NCBI RefSeq assembly: GCF_947495325.1
Contig: NZ_CANLYK010000001.1
Coordinates: 310,001-374,000, forward strand
Direction: 5' to 3'
DNA length: 64,000 bases
DNA from: an uncultured Allomuricauda sp.
GTDB taxonomy: Bacteria > Bacteroidota > Bacteroidia > Flavobacteriales > Flavobacteriaceae
Below are positions 33,834-41,720 of the stretch, piece by piece. Both the position numbers and the translations under genes were made by a program. Each line of letters begins with the position of its first letter. Position 1 is the stretch's first letter. A model generated the notes under the pieces. It was not told the DNA's origin and ran no database searches. It saw only the letters and a list, made by a program, of their open reading frames with translations.

Positions 33834-33841
33834 TATATTTG
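33834..33841 (+). promoter_or_regulatory. -7 box of the class IV aminotransferase gene
   Basis: TATATTTG is an exact TAnnTTTG. It is immediately followed by the upstream gene's terminator hairpin, so transcription would start near 33848, inside that hairpin. Confidence 0.55.
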
Positions 33842-33867
33842 GCCTTGATTTTTTCAAGGCTTTTTTT
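33842..33867 (+). terminator. Intrinsic terminator directly before a start codon
   Basis: The arms GCCTTGA and TCAAGGC with a five-T loop are followed by seven T, ending at the base before the ATG at 33868. Confidence 0.75.
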
Positions 33868-34722
33868 ATGGTCAATTTTAATGGTGATTTTTTTTCGGAA
33901 GACACTTCTATTTTAAAGCATGATAACCGCGCATTAAAGTATGGGGATGCTCTTTTTGAGACACTTAGAGTTGTAAATGGCACCATTTTTTTCTGGGAAG
34001 ACCATTATTTTAGACTTATGGCTTCAATGCGAATCCTTAGAATGGAAATCCCCATGAACTTTACATTGGAATTTCTTGAAGATGAAATTTCCAAAACAGT
34101 AAAGGAAAACGGTTTGGAAAATGGCTCCTCCAGAGTACGGTTGAGTGTTTTTAGAAATGAAGGAGGCCTTTATACTCCGGTAACTAATGAAATATCATAT
34201 CTTATAGAAAGTAATCCACTTGAATCTCCATTTTATACGATAAAGGAAGAAAACTACGAGGTGGAGCTGTTCAAGGATTATTATTTAAACAAGGATATGT
34301 TATCCAATTTAAAAACCACAAATAAGATTCTCAATGTGGTTGCTGGTGTTTATGCCAAAGAAAATGGATACAACAACTGCTTTCTTGTCAATACAGACAA
34401 ACAAGTGGCTGAAATGATTAATGGAAACCTTTTTTTGGTAAAGGGAGCGTCCATTAAGACCCCACCCTTGAGTGATGGATGTTTAAATGGTATCATCAGA
34501 AAAAAGCTTATTGAAATTATTAACTCTACGGAGGATTTACAGCTTTCGGAAGAATCTATTTCTCCTTTTGAGCTACAAAAAGCTGATGAGCTTTTCTTGA
34601 CAAATAGTATTGGCGGTATTGTTCCAATCAGTAAGTATCGAAAAAAGAAATATGTAAATACCGTTGGTAAAAATCTTTTAGGGAAGTTAAACGCAAAGGC
34701 AAGAATGGATTCCCTTAATTAA
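33868..34722 (+). CDS. Class IV aminotransferase (BCAT/DAAT/PabC family)
   Basis: This 284-residue fold-type IV PLP enzyme has NFNGDFFSEDTSIL and RALKYGDALFETLRV at the N-terminus and NLKTTNKILNVVAG carrying the probable PLP lysine. ECFLVN-like NNCFLVNTDKQVAEM and a final FLTNSIGGIVPI complete the pattern. The specificity (aminodeoxychorismate lyase, D-amino-acid or branched-chain) cannot be assigned from motifs alone; the aminodeoxychorismate lyase type is plausible. It is convergent with algH, overlapping it by 8 bp. Confidence 0.9.
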   Translation: MVNFNGDFFSEDTSILKHDNRALKYGDALFETLRVVNGTIFFWEDHYFRLMASMRILRMEIPMNFTLEFLEDEISKTVKENGLENGSSRVRLSVFRNEGGLYTPVTNEISYLIESNPLESPFYTIKEENYEVELFKDYYLNKDMLSNLKTTNKILNVVAGVYAKENGYNNCFLVNTDKQVAEMINGNLFLVKGASIKTPPLSDGCLNGIIRKKLIEIINSTEDLQLSEESISPFELQKADELFLTNSIGGIVPISKYRKKKYVNTVGKNLLGKLNAKARMDSLN

Positions 34723-35275
34723 GGGAAGGATTTTCAGGAGAATTGGACCACAAAAGATAATCTCCTCCCAATTCAACCATTTTTTCCTTCCAAAATGCAT
34801 TGGAAGACTTTGTGAGAATATTGCTTTCGTATTCGTTTTTTACAACCACCCACGATTTTGAAGAAAGTTCTTGGTCTAATTGACTGGAATCCCAACCAGA
34901 ATATCCAAGAAAGAAACGAATATCTTGGTCCGTAATAGTCTTATTGTTTATGAGTGCTACAGTTTTTTCAAAATTTCCACCCCAAAAAATGCCATCAGAA
35001 ATTTCAATACTATCATCAATAAGGTGTGGGACTTTATGAATGAAATAGAGATTATCCTGTTCAACGGGTCCACCGTTAAAAACTTTAAAAGGAATTGTAA
35101 TTTCAGAAATAAGATCACAAATATTATAATCAAGAGGTTTGTTCAAGATAAAACCCACCGATCCTTCCTGATTGTGTTCTGCTAAGAGCACTACAGATCT
35201 GTTGAAAGAAACATCGCCTGTTAACGTAGGCTCAGCAACCAATAATTTTCCTTTTTTTGGCTTAAGGCCAATCAT
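34715..35275 (-). CDS. YqgE/AlgH family protein
   Basis: This 186-residue cytoplasmic protein of the UPF0301 family has the N-terminus KPKKGKLLVAEPTLTGDVSF and the conserved VGFILNKPL, YLFHK-like LYFIHKVPHLI, and GYSGWDSSQLDQEL. The molecular function is unknown; it is named for an alginate effect in Pseudomonas. The 3' end overlaps the convergent aminotransferase gene. A perfect AT-only inverted repeat lies directly upstream of its start. Confidence 0.93.
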   Translation of the reverse strand: MIGLKPKKGKLLVAEPTLTGDVSFNRSVVLLAEHNQEGSVGFILNKPLDYNICDLISEITIPFKVFNGGPVEQDNLYFIHKVPHLIDDSIEISDGIFWGGNFEKTVALINNKTITDQDIRFFLGYSGWDSSQLDQELSSKSWVVVKNEYESNILTKSSNAFWKEKMVELGGDYLLWSNSPENPSLN

Positions 35276-35276
35276 A

Positions 35277-35306
35277 ATATTAAATTCTTGATTTTAAATT
35301 TAATAT
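35277..35306. repeat. Inverted repeat in the algH leader
   Basis: ATATTAAATT and AATTTAATAT are perfect 10-bp arms with a 10-base spacer, beginning one base before the start codon of algH. It may be a weak hairpin or operator; the all-AT content also makes chance plausible. Confidence 0.4.
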
Positions 35307-35345
35307 AATATACGACAAATTCAAAAAAGCGCTTATACAATAATA

Positions 35346-35375
35346 AAAAGGCACTTCTTGGAAAAGAAGTGCCTT
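35346..35375. terminator. Intrinsic terminator of the HU gene
   Basis: AAAGGCACTTCTT and AAGAAGTGCCTTT form a perfect 13-bp stem with loop GGAA; minus-strand reading gives a T-rich tail. Confidence 0.9.
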
Positions 35376-35399
35376 TATATATTTTAAATACGTAATTGA

Positions 35400-35672
35400 T
35401 TAGTTTACTGAACCGCTCAATTCTGCTCCTGCCTTGAACTTTACTACGTTCTTAGCTGCAATCTTGATAGTTTGTCCAGTTTGTGGGTTTCTACCATCTC
35501 TTGCATTTCTCCTGGATACTGACCAAGAACCAAAACCTACTAAAGAAACTCTGTTTCCTTTTTTAAGTGATCCTTCTACATTTCCTAAGAAAGATTCCAA
35601 TGCCTTTTTAGCTGCTGCTTTAGTGATGCCTGCATCAGCTGCCATAGCATCGATTAATTCTGTTTTGTTCAT
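35400..35672 (-). CDS. hup: HU-family DNA-binding protein
   Basis: This 90-residue histone-like protein has N-terminal helices MNKTELIDAMAADAGITKAA and the beta-arm signature VGFGSWSVSRRNARDGRNP, with the DNA-intercalating Pro in RNPQTG. It is a nucleoid protein that bends DNA, expected to be highly expressed. It is monocistronic, with a clear promoter upstream and a strong terminator downstream. Confidence 0.96.
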   Translation of the reverse strand: MNKTELIDAMAADAGITKAAAKKALESFLGNVEGSLKKGNRVSLVGFGSWSVSRRNARDGRNPQTGQTIKIAAKNVVKFKAGAELSGSVN

Positions 35673-35716
35673 AATTGAATCAAATTAATTGTTGTTAAAA
35701 TAATTTTAATGCTAAA

Positions 35717-35746
35717 CAAATTTATATGGATTTGCCTTTAACGCAA
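35717..35746 (-). promoter_or_regulatory. Promoter of the HU gene
   Basis: On the minus strand TTG (35744-35746), a 19-base spacer and TAAATTTG (35717-35724) match the Bacteroidetes -33/-7 consensus closely. The leader is about 38 bases. Confidence 0.65.
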
Positions 35747-35848
35747 GTAAAACCAAGGGAAATAGGGGTTTTTGTTAATAACTTGAAACGTTTGTTGATA
35801 AAGTGGAAAGAAAATGGGCTCATTTGTCAGCCTAGTAACGGTAGGGGC

Positions 35849-36790
35849 TTAGAGAAGATGTGCGTTTTTTTCAAGATTTAAACCATTCAGAATTTCAGAT
35901 ACTTGCATTTTTCGCTTTCCGGGCAATTGTATTTCGAGCAGTTGAAGATAGCCATCATTTGTTGCAACTTTCAATGTCTTTTTGTCTGCAAAAATTTTCC
36001 CAACAGCATCACGATGTTCAAAAGGCTCCATTCGGGTTTTATATATTTTTATGTTTTCTTGTTTTCCATTATGTACTAGATAAGTCCAAGCTGCAGGGTA
36101 GGGACTAAGACCTCGAATATGGTTATGGATATTCTTCATTGGCGCATTCCAATCTATTTTGCAGGTTTCCTTATTAATTTTATGCGCGGGCTTTAAATTG
36201 TCATATTCCTTTTGTGTTGAGGTTGAAAAATCTCCCAAAGCAATCTGCTCACAGGTTTTTACTACCAATTCCGCCCCCACACTCATCAACTTATCATGTA
36301 AGGTACCTGCATTATCCTCTATTGATATTGGTTCGGCTTTTTGTAAAATGATATTTCCCGTATCAATTTTATCGTCTATAAAGAATGTGGTCACACCAGT
36401 TTCTGTTTCACCATTAATAATGGCCCAATTTATTGGGGCAGCCCCACGGTATTGTGGTAGAAGGGAGGCATGAAGATTAAATGTACCATATTTTGGCATT
36501 TGCCAAACTACCTTAGGCAACATTCTAAATGCAACTACTACCTGAAGGTTAGCTTGCAGGCTTTGTAACTCTTCTATAAATGTTTCGCTTTTAAGATTTG
36601 TAGGTTGTAATACGTTGAGGTTGTGTTTTAGGGCAAATTGCTTTACTGCAGATTCTTGAACTTTTCTTCCTCGGCCCGCCGGTCTGTCGGGAGCAGTAAT
36701 TACACCAACAATAGTATATCCTGCATCCAAAATATTTTTCAAACTCCCAACTGCAAAATCTGGAGTGCCCATAAATACAATGCGCAGCAT
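35849..36790 (-). CDS. fmt: Methionyl-tRNA formyltransferase
   Basis: This 313-residue enzyme formylates initiator Met-tRNA. It begins MLRIVFMGTPDFAVGSL at 36790; an upstream in-frame ATG at 36814 would overlap recQ. The catalytic Asn-His-Asp pattern lies in FNLHASLLPQYRGAAPINWA and VTTFFIDDKIDTG. A C-terminal tRNA-binding domain follows SPYPAAWTYL. It lies one base after the recQ stop, so the two are coexpressed. Confidence 0.96.
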   Translation of the reverse strand: MLRIVFMGTPDFAVGSLKNILDAGYTIVGVITAPDRPAGRGRKVQESAVKQFALKHNLNVLQPTNLKSETFIEELQSLQANLQVVVAFRMLPKVVWQMPKYGTFNLHASLLPQYRGAAPINWAIINGETETGVTTFFIDDKIDTGNIILQKAEPISIEDNAGTLHDKLMSVGAELVVKTCEQIALGDFSTSTQKEYDNLKPAHKINKETCKIDWNAPMKNIHNHIRGLSPYPAAWTYLVHNGKQENIKIYKTRMEPFEHRDAVGKIFADKKTLKVATNDGYLQLLEIQLPGKRKMQVSEILNGLNLEKNAHLL

Positions 36791-36791
36791 A

Positions 36792-38684
36792 TTATTTTTT
36801 GATGTCATATTCATTTTTGTGATTCAACATAATTTCTTCATCCTCGAGGAGTATTTGCAAAGTTTCCAACAGAACTTCTTCTTCAACTTCTATTGACATT
36901 GCCATTTGTCTGGAAGTATGCGGGTTGGTCCTCAGAAGCGCAACAATCATATGCTCTAAAAGAGCAGACTCTGGTTTGCTGGTTTTTGTGCAAATATCGC
37001 AAGTACCACATTTCTCATTCACTTTTTCACCAAAATAATTCAGCAAGAATTCGCTACGGCAGGTCGTAGTATTTTTTATATACTCCAATACCGCATTCAG
37101 ATTGTTCTCTTTTACGGTATTGAAATCTTTTATCTTTTTGGCAAATGTATTGATAGAGCGGTCATCCTCTCTGGGAACCAAAAAAGTAATCTCAAGGTCG
37201 CTGGTTATATTTTTGTATTCGGCAATACCATCTTCATGCAATTGCATCAAGATTTTTTTAATACGCTTTTCAGATTCTCCAGTTTTTTGCGAAATTAAAT
37301 GGACATTTATTTTGGTATCATAATCTACAATACCTCCATAAGTTCTAAGAATGGTCTGAATGATTGATCCAGATTTACGATTGGAATTTAAATAATCAAA
37401 AATACCTGCCTTGGTGGCGATAAATTTTAGTGTATTTTTTTCATTATAATTTTCTGATAAAGAAATTACCGAGTTTTGGTCTAAAATTCGAAGCCCATTG
37501 TAGGTTTTGTTTGGGTTAAACTCGTAACGTTTGCAAAAGGCATTGAATTTCAGCACTAGTGTTTCCGTTACGGACTCTCCATATGAGATTTGAAAATAGT
37601 TATTCAGTTGAACATACAATTTCTTTACAAAATCAACATTGGGCAAAGAAGACAAGAATTGTTGTTTTGCCCTTTCCTCATCCTCACCTGTGGTAAGTAA
37701 TATCGCGGTGGCTTCATTTCCATCGCGCCCCGCTCTTCCAGCTTCTTGAAAATAGCTTTCCAGGCTATCGGGAATTTGATAGTGAACAACCAAACGCACA
37801 TCTGGCTTATCCACTCCCATACCAAACGCATTGGTTGCAACCATTATCTGAATAGCATTATTTAACCATAGATTTAATTTTTTTTCTTTTTCAGCTTTGG
37901 AAATTCCACCATGAAAGAAAGTAGCCTTGAAACCGTTCTTATTCAGAAAATCTGAAAGGAACAACGACATTTTCCTTGAACGCACATATATAATTGCACT
38001 TCCAGGTATTTCAAGTAAATGTTTTTTTAATTGATAGAGCTTGTCTTCAGTATATTTAGCTTTGAAAACAATATTGGACCTAGAAAATGAATCCTTAAAT
38101 GTTGATGCATTATCCAGTTTAAGGTTCTCAATTATGTCTTTAATAACCTTTGGAGTTGCGGTGGCTGTAAGTGCTATAATTGGTGATGTTGGGGCCAAGT
38201 CTTTAAGAATTGCACAATCCAGATAAGCAGGTCTAAAATCATTGCCCCATTGGGAAATACAATGAGCTTCATCAATTGCAACTAAATTGACATTCATTTC
38301 CCGGATTCTTTCCTGAACCAAGGTCTGTTGTAGCCGTTCTGGAGATAGGTATAAAAACTTATAGTTTCCATACAAGCAATTGTCTAGAAGGTTGTTGAGT
38401 TCTTCGTAAGAAATCCCACCAAAAAGTGCAATGGCTTTTATCCCCTTTTCTTTTAACGTGCTTACTTGATCTTGAATTAATGCTACCAAAGGTGAAACAA
38501 CAATACAAATACCTTCTTGTGCCAAAGCTGGAACTTGATAGCAAATCGATTTTCCTCCTCCAGTTGGCATTAATGCCATTACATCTCTCCCGTCAAGAAC
38601 AGCATTAATTATATTTTTTTGGGAACCCCTGAAATCATCATGACCCCAGAATTCTCTTAAGATATTTTGAATATCCTGTTGCAC
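36792..38684 (-). CDS. recQ: RecQ-family ATP-dependent DNA helicase
   Basis: This 630-residue superfamily 2 helicase has Walker A PTGGGKS (40-46), DEAH (138-141), the conserved ISQWGNDFRPAY and TATATPKV, and motif VI HYQIPDSLESYFQEAGRAGRD. The zinc-binding Cys cluster ends CGTCDIC. There is no clear HRDC domain; the C-terminus is a short winged-helix-like tail, as in short Bacteroidota RecQ proteins. The start is GTG, overlapping the upstream ATPase stop (TAGTG). Confidence 0.94.
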   Translation of the reverse strand: MQQDIQNILREFWGHDDFRGSQKNIINAVLDGRDVMALMPTGGGKSICYQVPALAQEGICIVVSPLVALIQDQVSTLKEKGIKAIALFGGISYEELNNLLDNCLYGNYKFLYLSPERLQQTLVQERIREMNVNLVAIDEAHCISQWGNDFRPAYLDCAILKDLAPTSPIIALTATATPKVIKDIIENLKLDNASTFKDSFSRSNIVFKAKYTEDKLYQLKKHLLEIPGSAIIYVRSRKMSLFLSDFLNKNGFKATFFHGGISKAEKEKKLNLWLNNAIQIMVATNAFGMGVDKPDVRLVVHYQIPDSLESYFQEAGRAGRDGNEATAILLTTGEDEERAKQQFLSSLPNVDFVKKLYVQLNNYFQISYGESVTETLVLKFNAFCKRYEFNPNKTYNGLRILDQNSVISLSENYNEKNTLKFIATKAGIFDYLNSNRKSGSIIQTILRTYGGIVDYDTKINVHLISQKTGESEKRIKKILMQLHEDGIAEYKNITSDLEITFLVPREDDRSINTFAKKIKDFNTVKENNLNAVLEYIKNTTTCRSEFLLNYFGEKVNEKCGTCDICTKTSKPESALLEHMIVALLRTNPHTSRQMAMSIEVEEEVLLETLQILLEDEEIMLNHKNEYDIKK

Positions 38685-39253
38685 TAAAGTGGTTTAAGTG
38701 TTTCCAAAACGAATGCTATACGCTGATCAACTGGATTTTTTGGCACAATAATAGGGTCGTACCCAAATTTGGTGTACGTATTTAGTAAGGCATCATGAAT
38801 TTTTTCAGCTTCATCAAAAGTTTCCAATCTTTCGTTGTCCGACACGTAAATTTCCTTCCAAGGCGGTACGATGAATATGGTGTCATATTTATGGCTCTCA
38901 CAAGCTTTAATAAATTCTTTGGAATAGGTTTGCTTAAAAAAATCCATATAGGCCAATACATCTGGCATACCTCTATCAAAAAAACTAATAGATGTGTTTA
39001 AGTGTAAGGAATTTTTAAAATGCTCAGCCCTTCCCTTAAGCAAGTCTTTATTAAATTGCAAGGAGTCATCAACAAAAACCAAAGGATTGGAAACAACAGC
39101 GCTAGGGTCACCATTTTTTTTTGCTTTGGAGGTCATATCCCGTATAATCTCATGAAAACAATGGAATCCTCTTTTTTCCAACCCATTGACTATTGAGGTT
39201 TTTCCAGTTCCGGGTGCTCCAGTAATTACTACTTTTTTGTTATTCAAACACAC
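38684..39253 (-). CDS. AAA_28/NadR-type P-loop ATPase
   Basis: This 189-residue single-domain protein has Walker A GAPGTGKT (12-19), a lid-like FFDRGMPDVLAYM and the late VPPWKEIYVSDNERLETFDEA typical of the AAA_28 group of small kinases. The substrate is unknown; relatives include nicotinamide riboside kinase domains. The start appears to be GTG (39253) with TTG two codons later as an alternative. It is directly upstream of recQ with a one-base overlap. Confidence 0.87.
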   Translation of the reverse strand: MCLNNKKVVITGAPGTGKTSIVNGLEKRGFHCFHEIIRDMTSKAKKNGDPSAVVSNPLVFVDDSLQFNKDLLKGRAEHFKNSLHLNTSISFFDRGMPDVLAYMDFFKQTYSKEFIKACESHKYDTIFIVPPWKEIYVSDNERLETFDEAEKIHDALLNTYTKFGYDPIIVPKNPVDQRIAFVLETLKPL

Positions 39254-39313
39254 ATATTTATGAATACAAAGTAATGAAATAGGTAGAAGGAAAAAAAATT
39301 GTATCCTAACCCA

Positions 39314-39321
39314 TATCTTTG
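39314..39321 (+). promoter_or_regulatory. -7 box of the DUF493/DUF4290/murA operon
   Basis: TATCTTTG is an exact TAnnTTTG, ending 14 bases before the TTG start of the DUF493 gene, so the leader is very short. Confidence 0.5.
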
Positions 39322-39335
39322 TAAAAAAATAAGGT

Positions 39336-39623
39336 TTGGAAAAAGAGAAATCTGATGAGTTCTATGCTAGGCTCAAGGAACAGCTTTTAGAGAATACCTC
39401 TTGGCCATCTAATTATTTGTACAAGTTCATTGTACCTACTGATGAAGAAAGGATAGGGCAGATAAAGGATATTTTTAATATGTCTGGAGCTGTTATCGAA
39501 TCAAAAAAATCTAAAAAGGGTACATATACAAGTGTTTCCATTACCGTACATTTGAATAATCCGGATGAGGTCATAGCCAAGTACAAAGAAGTTTCCAGCG
39601 TTGAGGGAGTAATTTCCCTTTAA
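39336..39623 (+). CDS. DUF493 (YbeD-like) family protein
   Basis: This 95-residue small alpha-beta protein has WPSNYLYKFIVPT at about 22-34 and KKGTYTSVSITVHL in the middle, the DUF493 pattern. YbeD-like proteins may be allosteric or regulatory domains; no function is set. The start is TTG. It heads a plus-strand group with the DUF4290 gene and murA. Confidence 0.9.
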   Translation: MEKEKSDEFYARLKEQLLENTSWPSNYLYKFIVPTDEERIGQIKDIFNMSGAVIESKKSKKGTYTSVSITVHLNNPDEVIAKYKEVSSVEGVISL

Positions 39624-39709
39624 AACTTACAATTGCCATAATTTTAGTATTTTGCGAGCGTTATTGGAAAGACTTCCCAATAATTTAATTTCATTAAACT
39701 CTTTTTAAT

Positions 39710-40372
39710 TTGAACGTAGTAGAAAATTTACAATATAATACGGAGCGCTCTAAGCTCTTTATCCCTGAATATGGCCGTCATTTTCAAAAAATGGTAGATC
39801 ATGCCGTTTCCATAGCGGATAGGGAAGAACGAAACAAAGTAGCAAAATCAATTATTAGTGTAATGGGCAATCTTCAGCCTCATTTACGTGATGTGCCGGA
39901 TTTTCAACATAAATTATGGGACCAACTTTTTATCATGGCCGATTTTAAATTGGATGTTGATTCACCATTTCCAATTACTCCAAAAGAAGTTTTACAACAA
40001 CGTCCAGAACCTTTGGAATACCCACAAAACTTTCCCAAGTACAGGTTTTATGGGAACAACATTAAGAGAATGATAGATGTTGCCATAAAATGGGAAAAGG
40101 GTGATATGCGCTCTGGTTTGGAATATGCCATAGCAAACCATATGAAAAAGTGCTATTTAAACTGGAACAAGGATACGGTTGAAGATTCCGCGATTTTTAC
40201 ACATTTAAAAGAGTTGAGCGATGGGGAAATTGACCTTGCCCCAGATGGCGAAAGCTTAACCGATAGCGGACAGTTTCTTAAAAATCGCTTGGCCAAATCC
40301 AACAGGTATGGTAGTAATACCCACAACAACAAAAAGGGACAGCGGAACAATAGAGGTAAAAAAAGGTATTAA
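39710..40372 (+). CDS. DUF4290 domain protein
   Basis: This 220-residue protein is restricted, to my knowledge, to Bacteroidota. It has the family start NLQYNTERSKLFIPEYGRH and RFYGNNIKRMIDVA. The C-terminus is a basic Asn/Lys/Arg-rich tail (NNKKGQRNNRGKKRY) that could bind nucleic acid. The start is TTG at 39710. It lies 14 bp before murA, a conserved arrangement in flavobacteria. Function unknown. Confidence 0.92.
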   Translation: MNVVENLQYNTERSKLFIPEYGRHFQKMVDHAVSIADREERNKVAKSIISVMGNLQPHLRDVPDFQHKLWDQLFIMADFKLDVDSPFPITPKEVLQQRPEPLEYPQNFPKYRFYGNNIKRMIDVAIKWEKGDMRSGLEYAIANHMKKCYLNWNKDTVEDSAIFTHLKELSDGEIDLAPDGESLTDSGQFLKNRLAKSNRYGSNTHNNKKGQRNNRGKKRY

Positions 40373-40386
40373 TTCCAACGGAGTAC

Positions 40387-41694
40387 ATGGGAACATTTCG
40401 GATAGAAGGTGGTCACCAACTACATGGTGAAATTACACCTCAGGGTGCAAAGAACGAAGCGCTTCAAATTCTTTGTGCTGTTTTGCTTTCGGGAGAAAAA
40501 ATTACAATAAACAATATTCCAGATATCATCGATGTCAACAAGTTGATTGCTTTGTTGGAGGATTTAGGAGTTAAAATCCAAAAAAAAGGAAAAGGCTCCT
40601 ATACGTTTAAAGCAGACGATGTTAATTTAGAGTACCTTCAATCAGACCAATTTAAACAGGATGGTCGCGGACTACGGGGATCTATTATGTTGGTTGGACC
40701 TTTGTTGGCACGATTTGGGCAAGGGTATATTCCCAAACCAGGTGGAGATAAAATAGGGAGAAGGCGTTTAGATACTCATTTTGAAGGGTTTATCAAATTG
40801 GGTGCAAAATTCAGATATAATAAGGAGGAATATTTTTATGGTGTTGAAGCGGAGAAACTCAAGGGCACCTATATGCTTTTGGATGAAGCTTCGGTCACCG
40901 GAACCGCGAATATTGTAATGGCTGCTGTCTTGGCCGAAGGAACGACTACCATTTACAATGCTGCCTGTGAACCCTATTTACAGCAATTGTGCAAGATGTT
41001 GAATAGGATGGGGGCAAAGATTTCCGGAATTGGCTCCAATCTTTTGACCATTGAGGGAGTCGATACTTTGGGAGGAACAGAACATACCATGTTGCCCGAT
41101 ATGATTGAAATTGGTAGTTGGGTTGGTTTGGCTGCCATGACAAAAAGTGAACTCACCATAAAAAATGTAAGTTGGGACGATTTGGGACAAATACCCAATG
41201 CCTTTCAAAAACTGGGGATAAAACTTGAACGCAAGGGTGATGACATTTATATTCCGAAGCATGAGAATGGATATGAAGTACAGAATTATATTGATGGTTC
41301 AATCCTTACGATTGCTGATGCTCCATGGCCAGGTTTGACACCGGATTTGCTAAGTATTTTATTGGTTGTGGCCATCCAGGCAAAAGGGGAGGTGGTTATT
41401 CACCAAAAAATGTTTGAAAGCCGATTGTTCTTTGTGGACAAATTGATTGATATGGGAGCTAAGATTATTTTATGCGACCCACACCGCGCTACGGTTATTG
41501 GACATGATTTTAAATCTACCCTAAAAGCCACTACCATGGTATCTCCTGATATTCGGGCAGGAGTCTCCCTGTTGATAGCAGCACTTTCTGCCAAGGGAAC
41601 TTCTACAATCAATAATATTGAGCAAATAGATCGCGGTTACGAAAATATTGATGAACGATTACGTGCCATTGGGGCAAATATAGTTCGTGTTTAG
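40387..41694 (+). CDS. murA: UDP-GlcNAc 1-carboxyvinyltransferase MurA
   Basis: This 435-residue enzyme catalyses the first committed step of peptidoglycan synthesis, transferring enolpyruvate to UDP-GlcNAc. The inside-out beta-alpha barrel landmarks are GAKNEALQI (19-27) and RGSIMLVGPLLARFG. The active-site loop reads KPGGDKIG: residue 121 is Asp where most bacterial MurA have the Cys (Cys115 in E. coli) attacked by fosfomycin. Asp at this place keeps activity and confers fosfomycin resistance in other lineages. It is 14 bp after the DUF4290 gene. Confidence 0.96.
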   Translation: MGTFRIEGGHQLHGEITPQGAKNEALQILCAVLLSGEKITINNIPDIIDVNKLIALLEDLGVKIQKKGKGSYTFKADDVNLEYLQSDQFKQDGRGLRGSIMLVGPLLARFGQGYIPKPGGDKIGRRRLDTHFEGFIKLGAKFRYNKEEYFYGVEAEKLKGTYMLLDEASVTGTANIVMAAVLAEGTTTIYNAACEPYLQQLCKMLNRMGAKISGIGSNLLTIEGVDTLGGTEHTMLPDMIEIGSWVGLAAMTKSELTIKNVSWDDLGQIPNAFQKLGIKLERKGDDIYIPKHENGYEVQNYIDGSILTIADAPWPGLTPDLLSILLVVAIQAKGEVVIHQKMFESRLFFVDKLIDMGAKIILCDPHRATVIGHDFKSTLKATTMVSPDIRAGVSLLIAALSAKGTSTINNIEQIDRGYENIDERLRAIGANIVRV

Positions 41695-41720
41695 TTTTTG
41701 AGGCTATTTAATAGAATCCT

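Noticed and set aside
36159-36473. 104-residue plus-strand frame opposite fmt
   Set aside because: fmt catalytic motifs on the minus strand span the same bases.
39661-39683. TTATTGG/CCAATAA hairpin between the DUF493 and DUF4290 genes as a terminator
   Set aside because: The stem is AT-rich and weak, it lacks a T-run, and the downstream genes need read-through.
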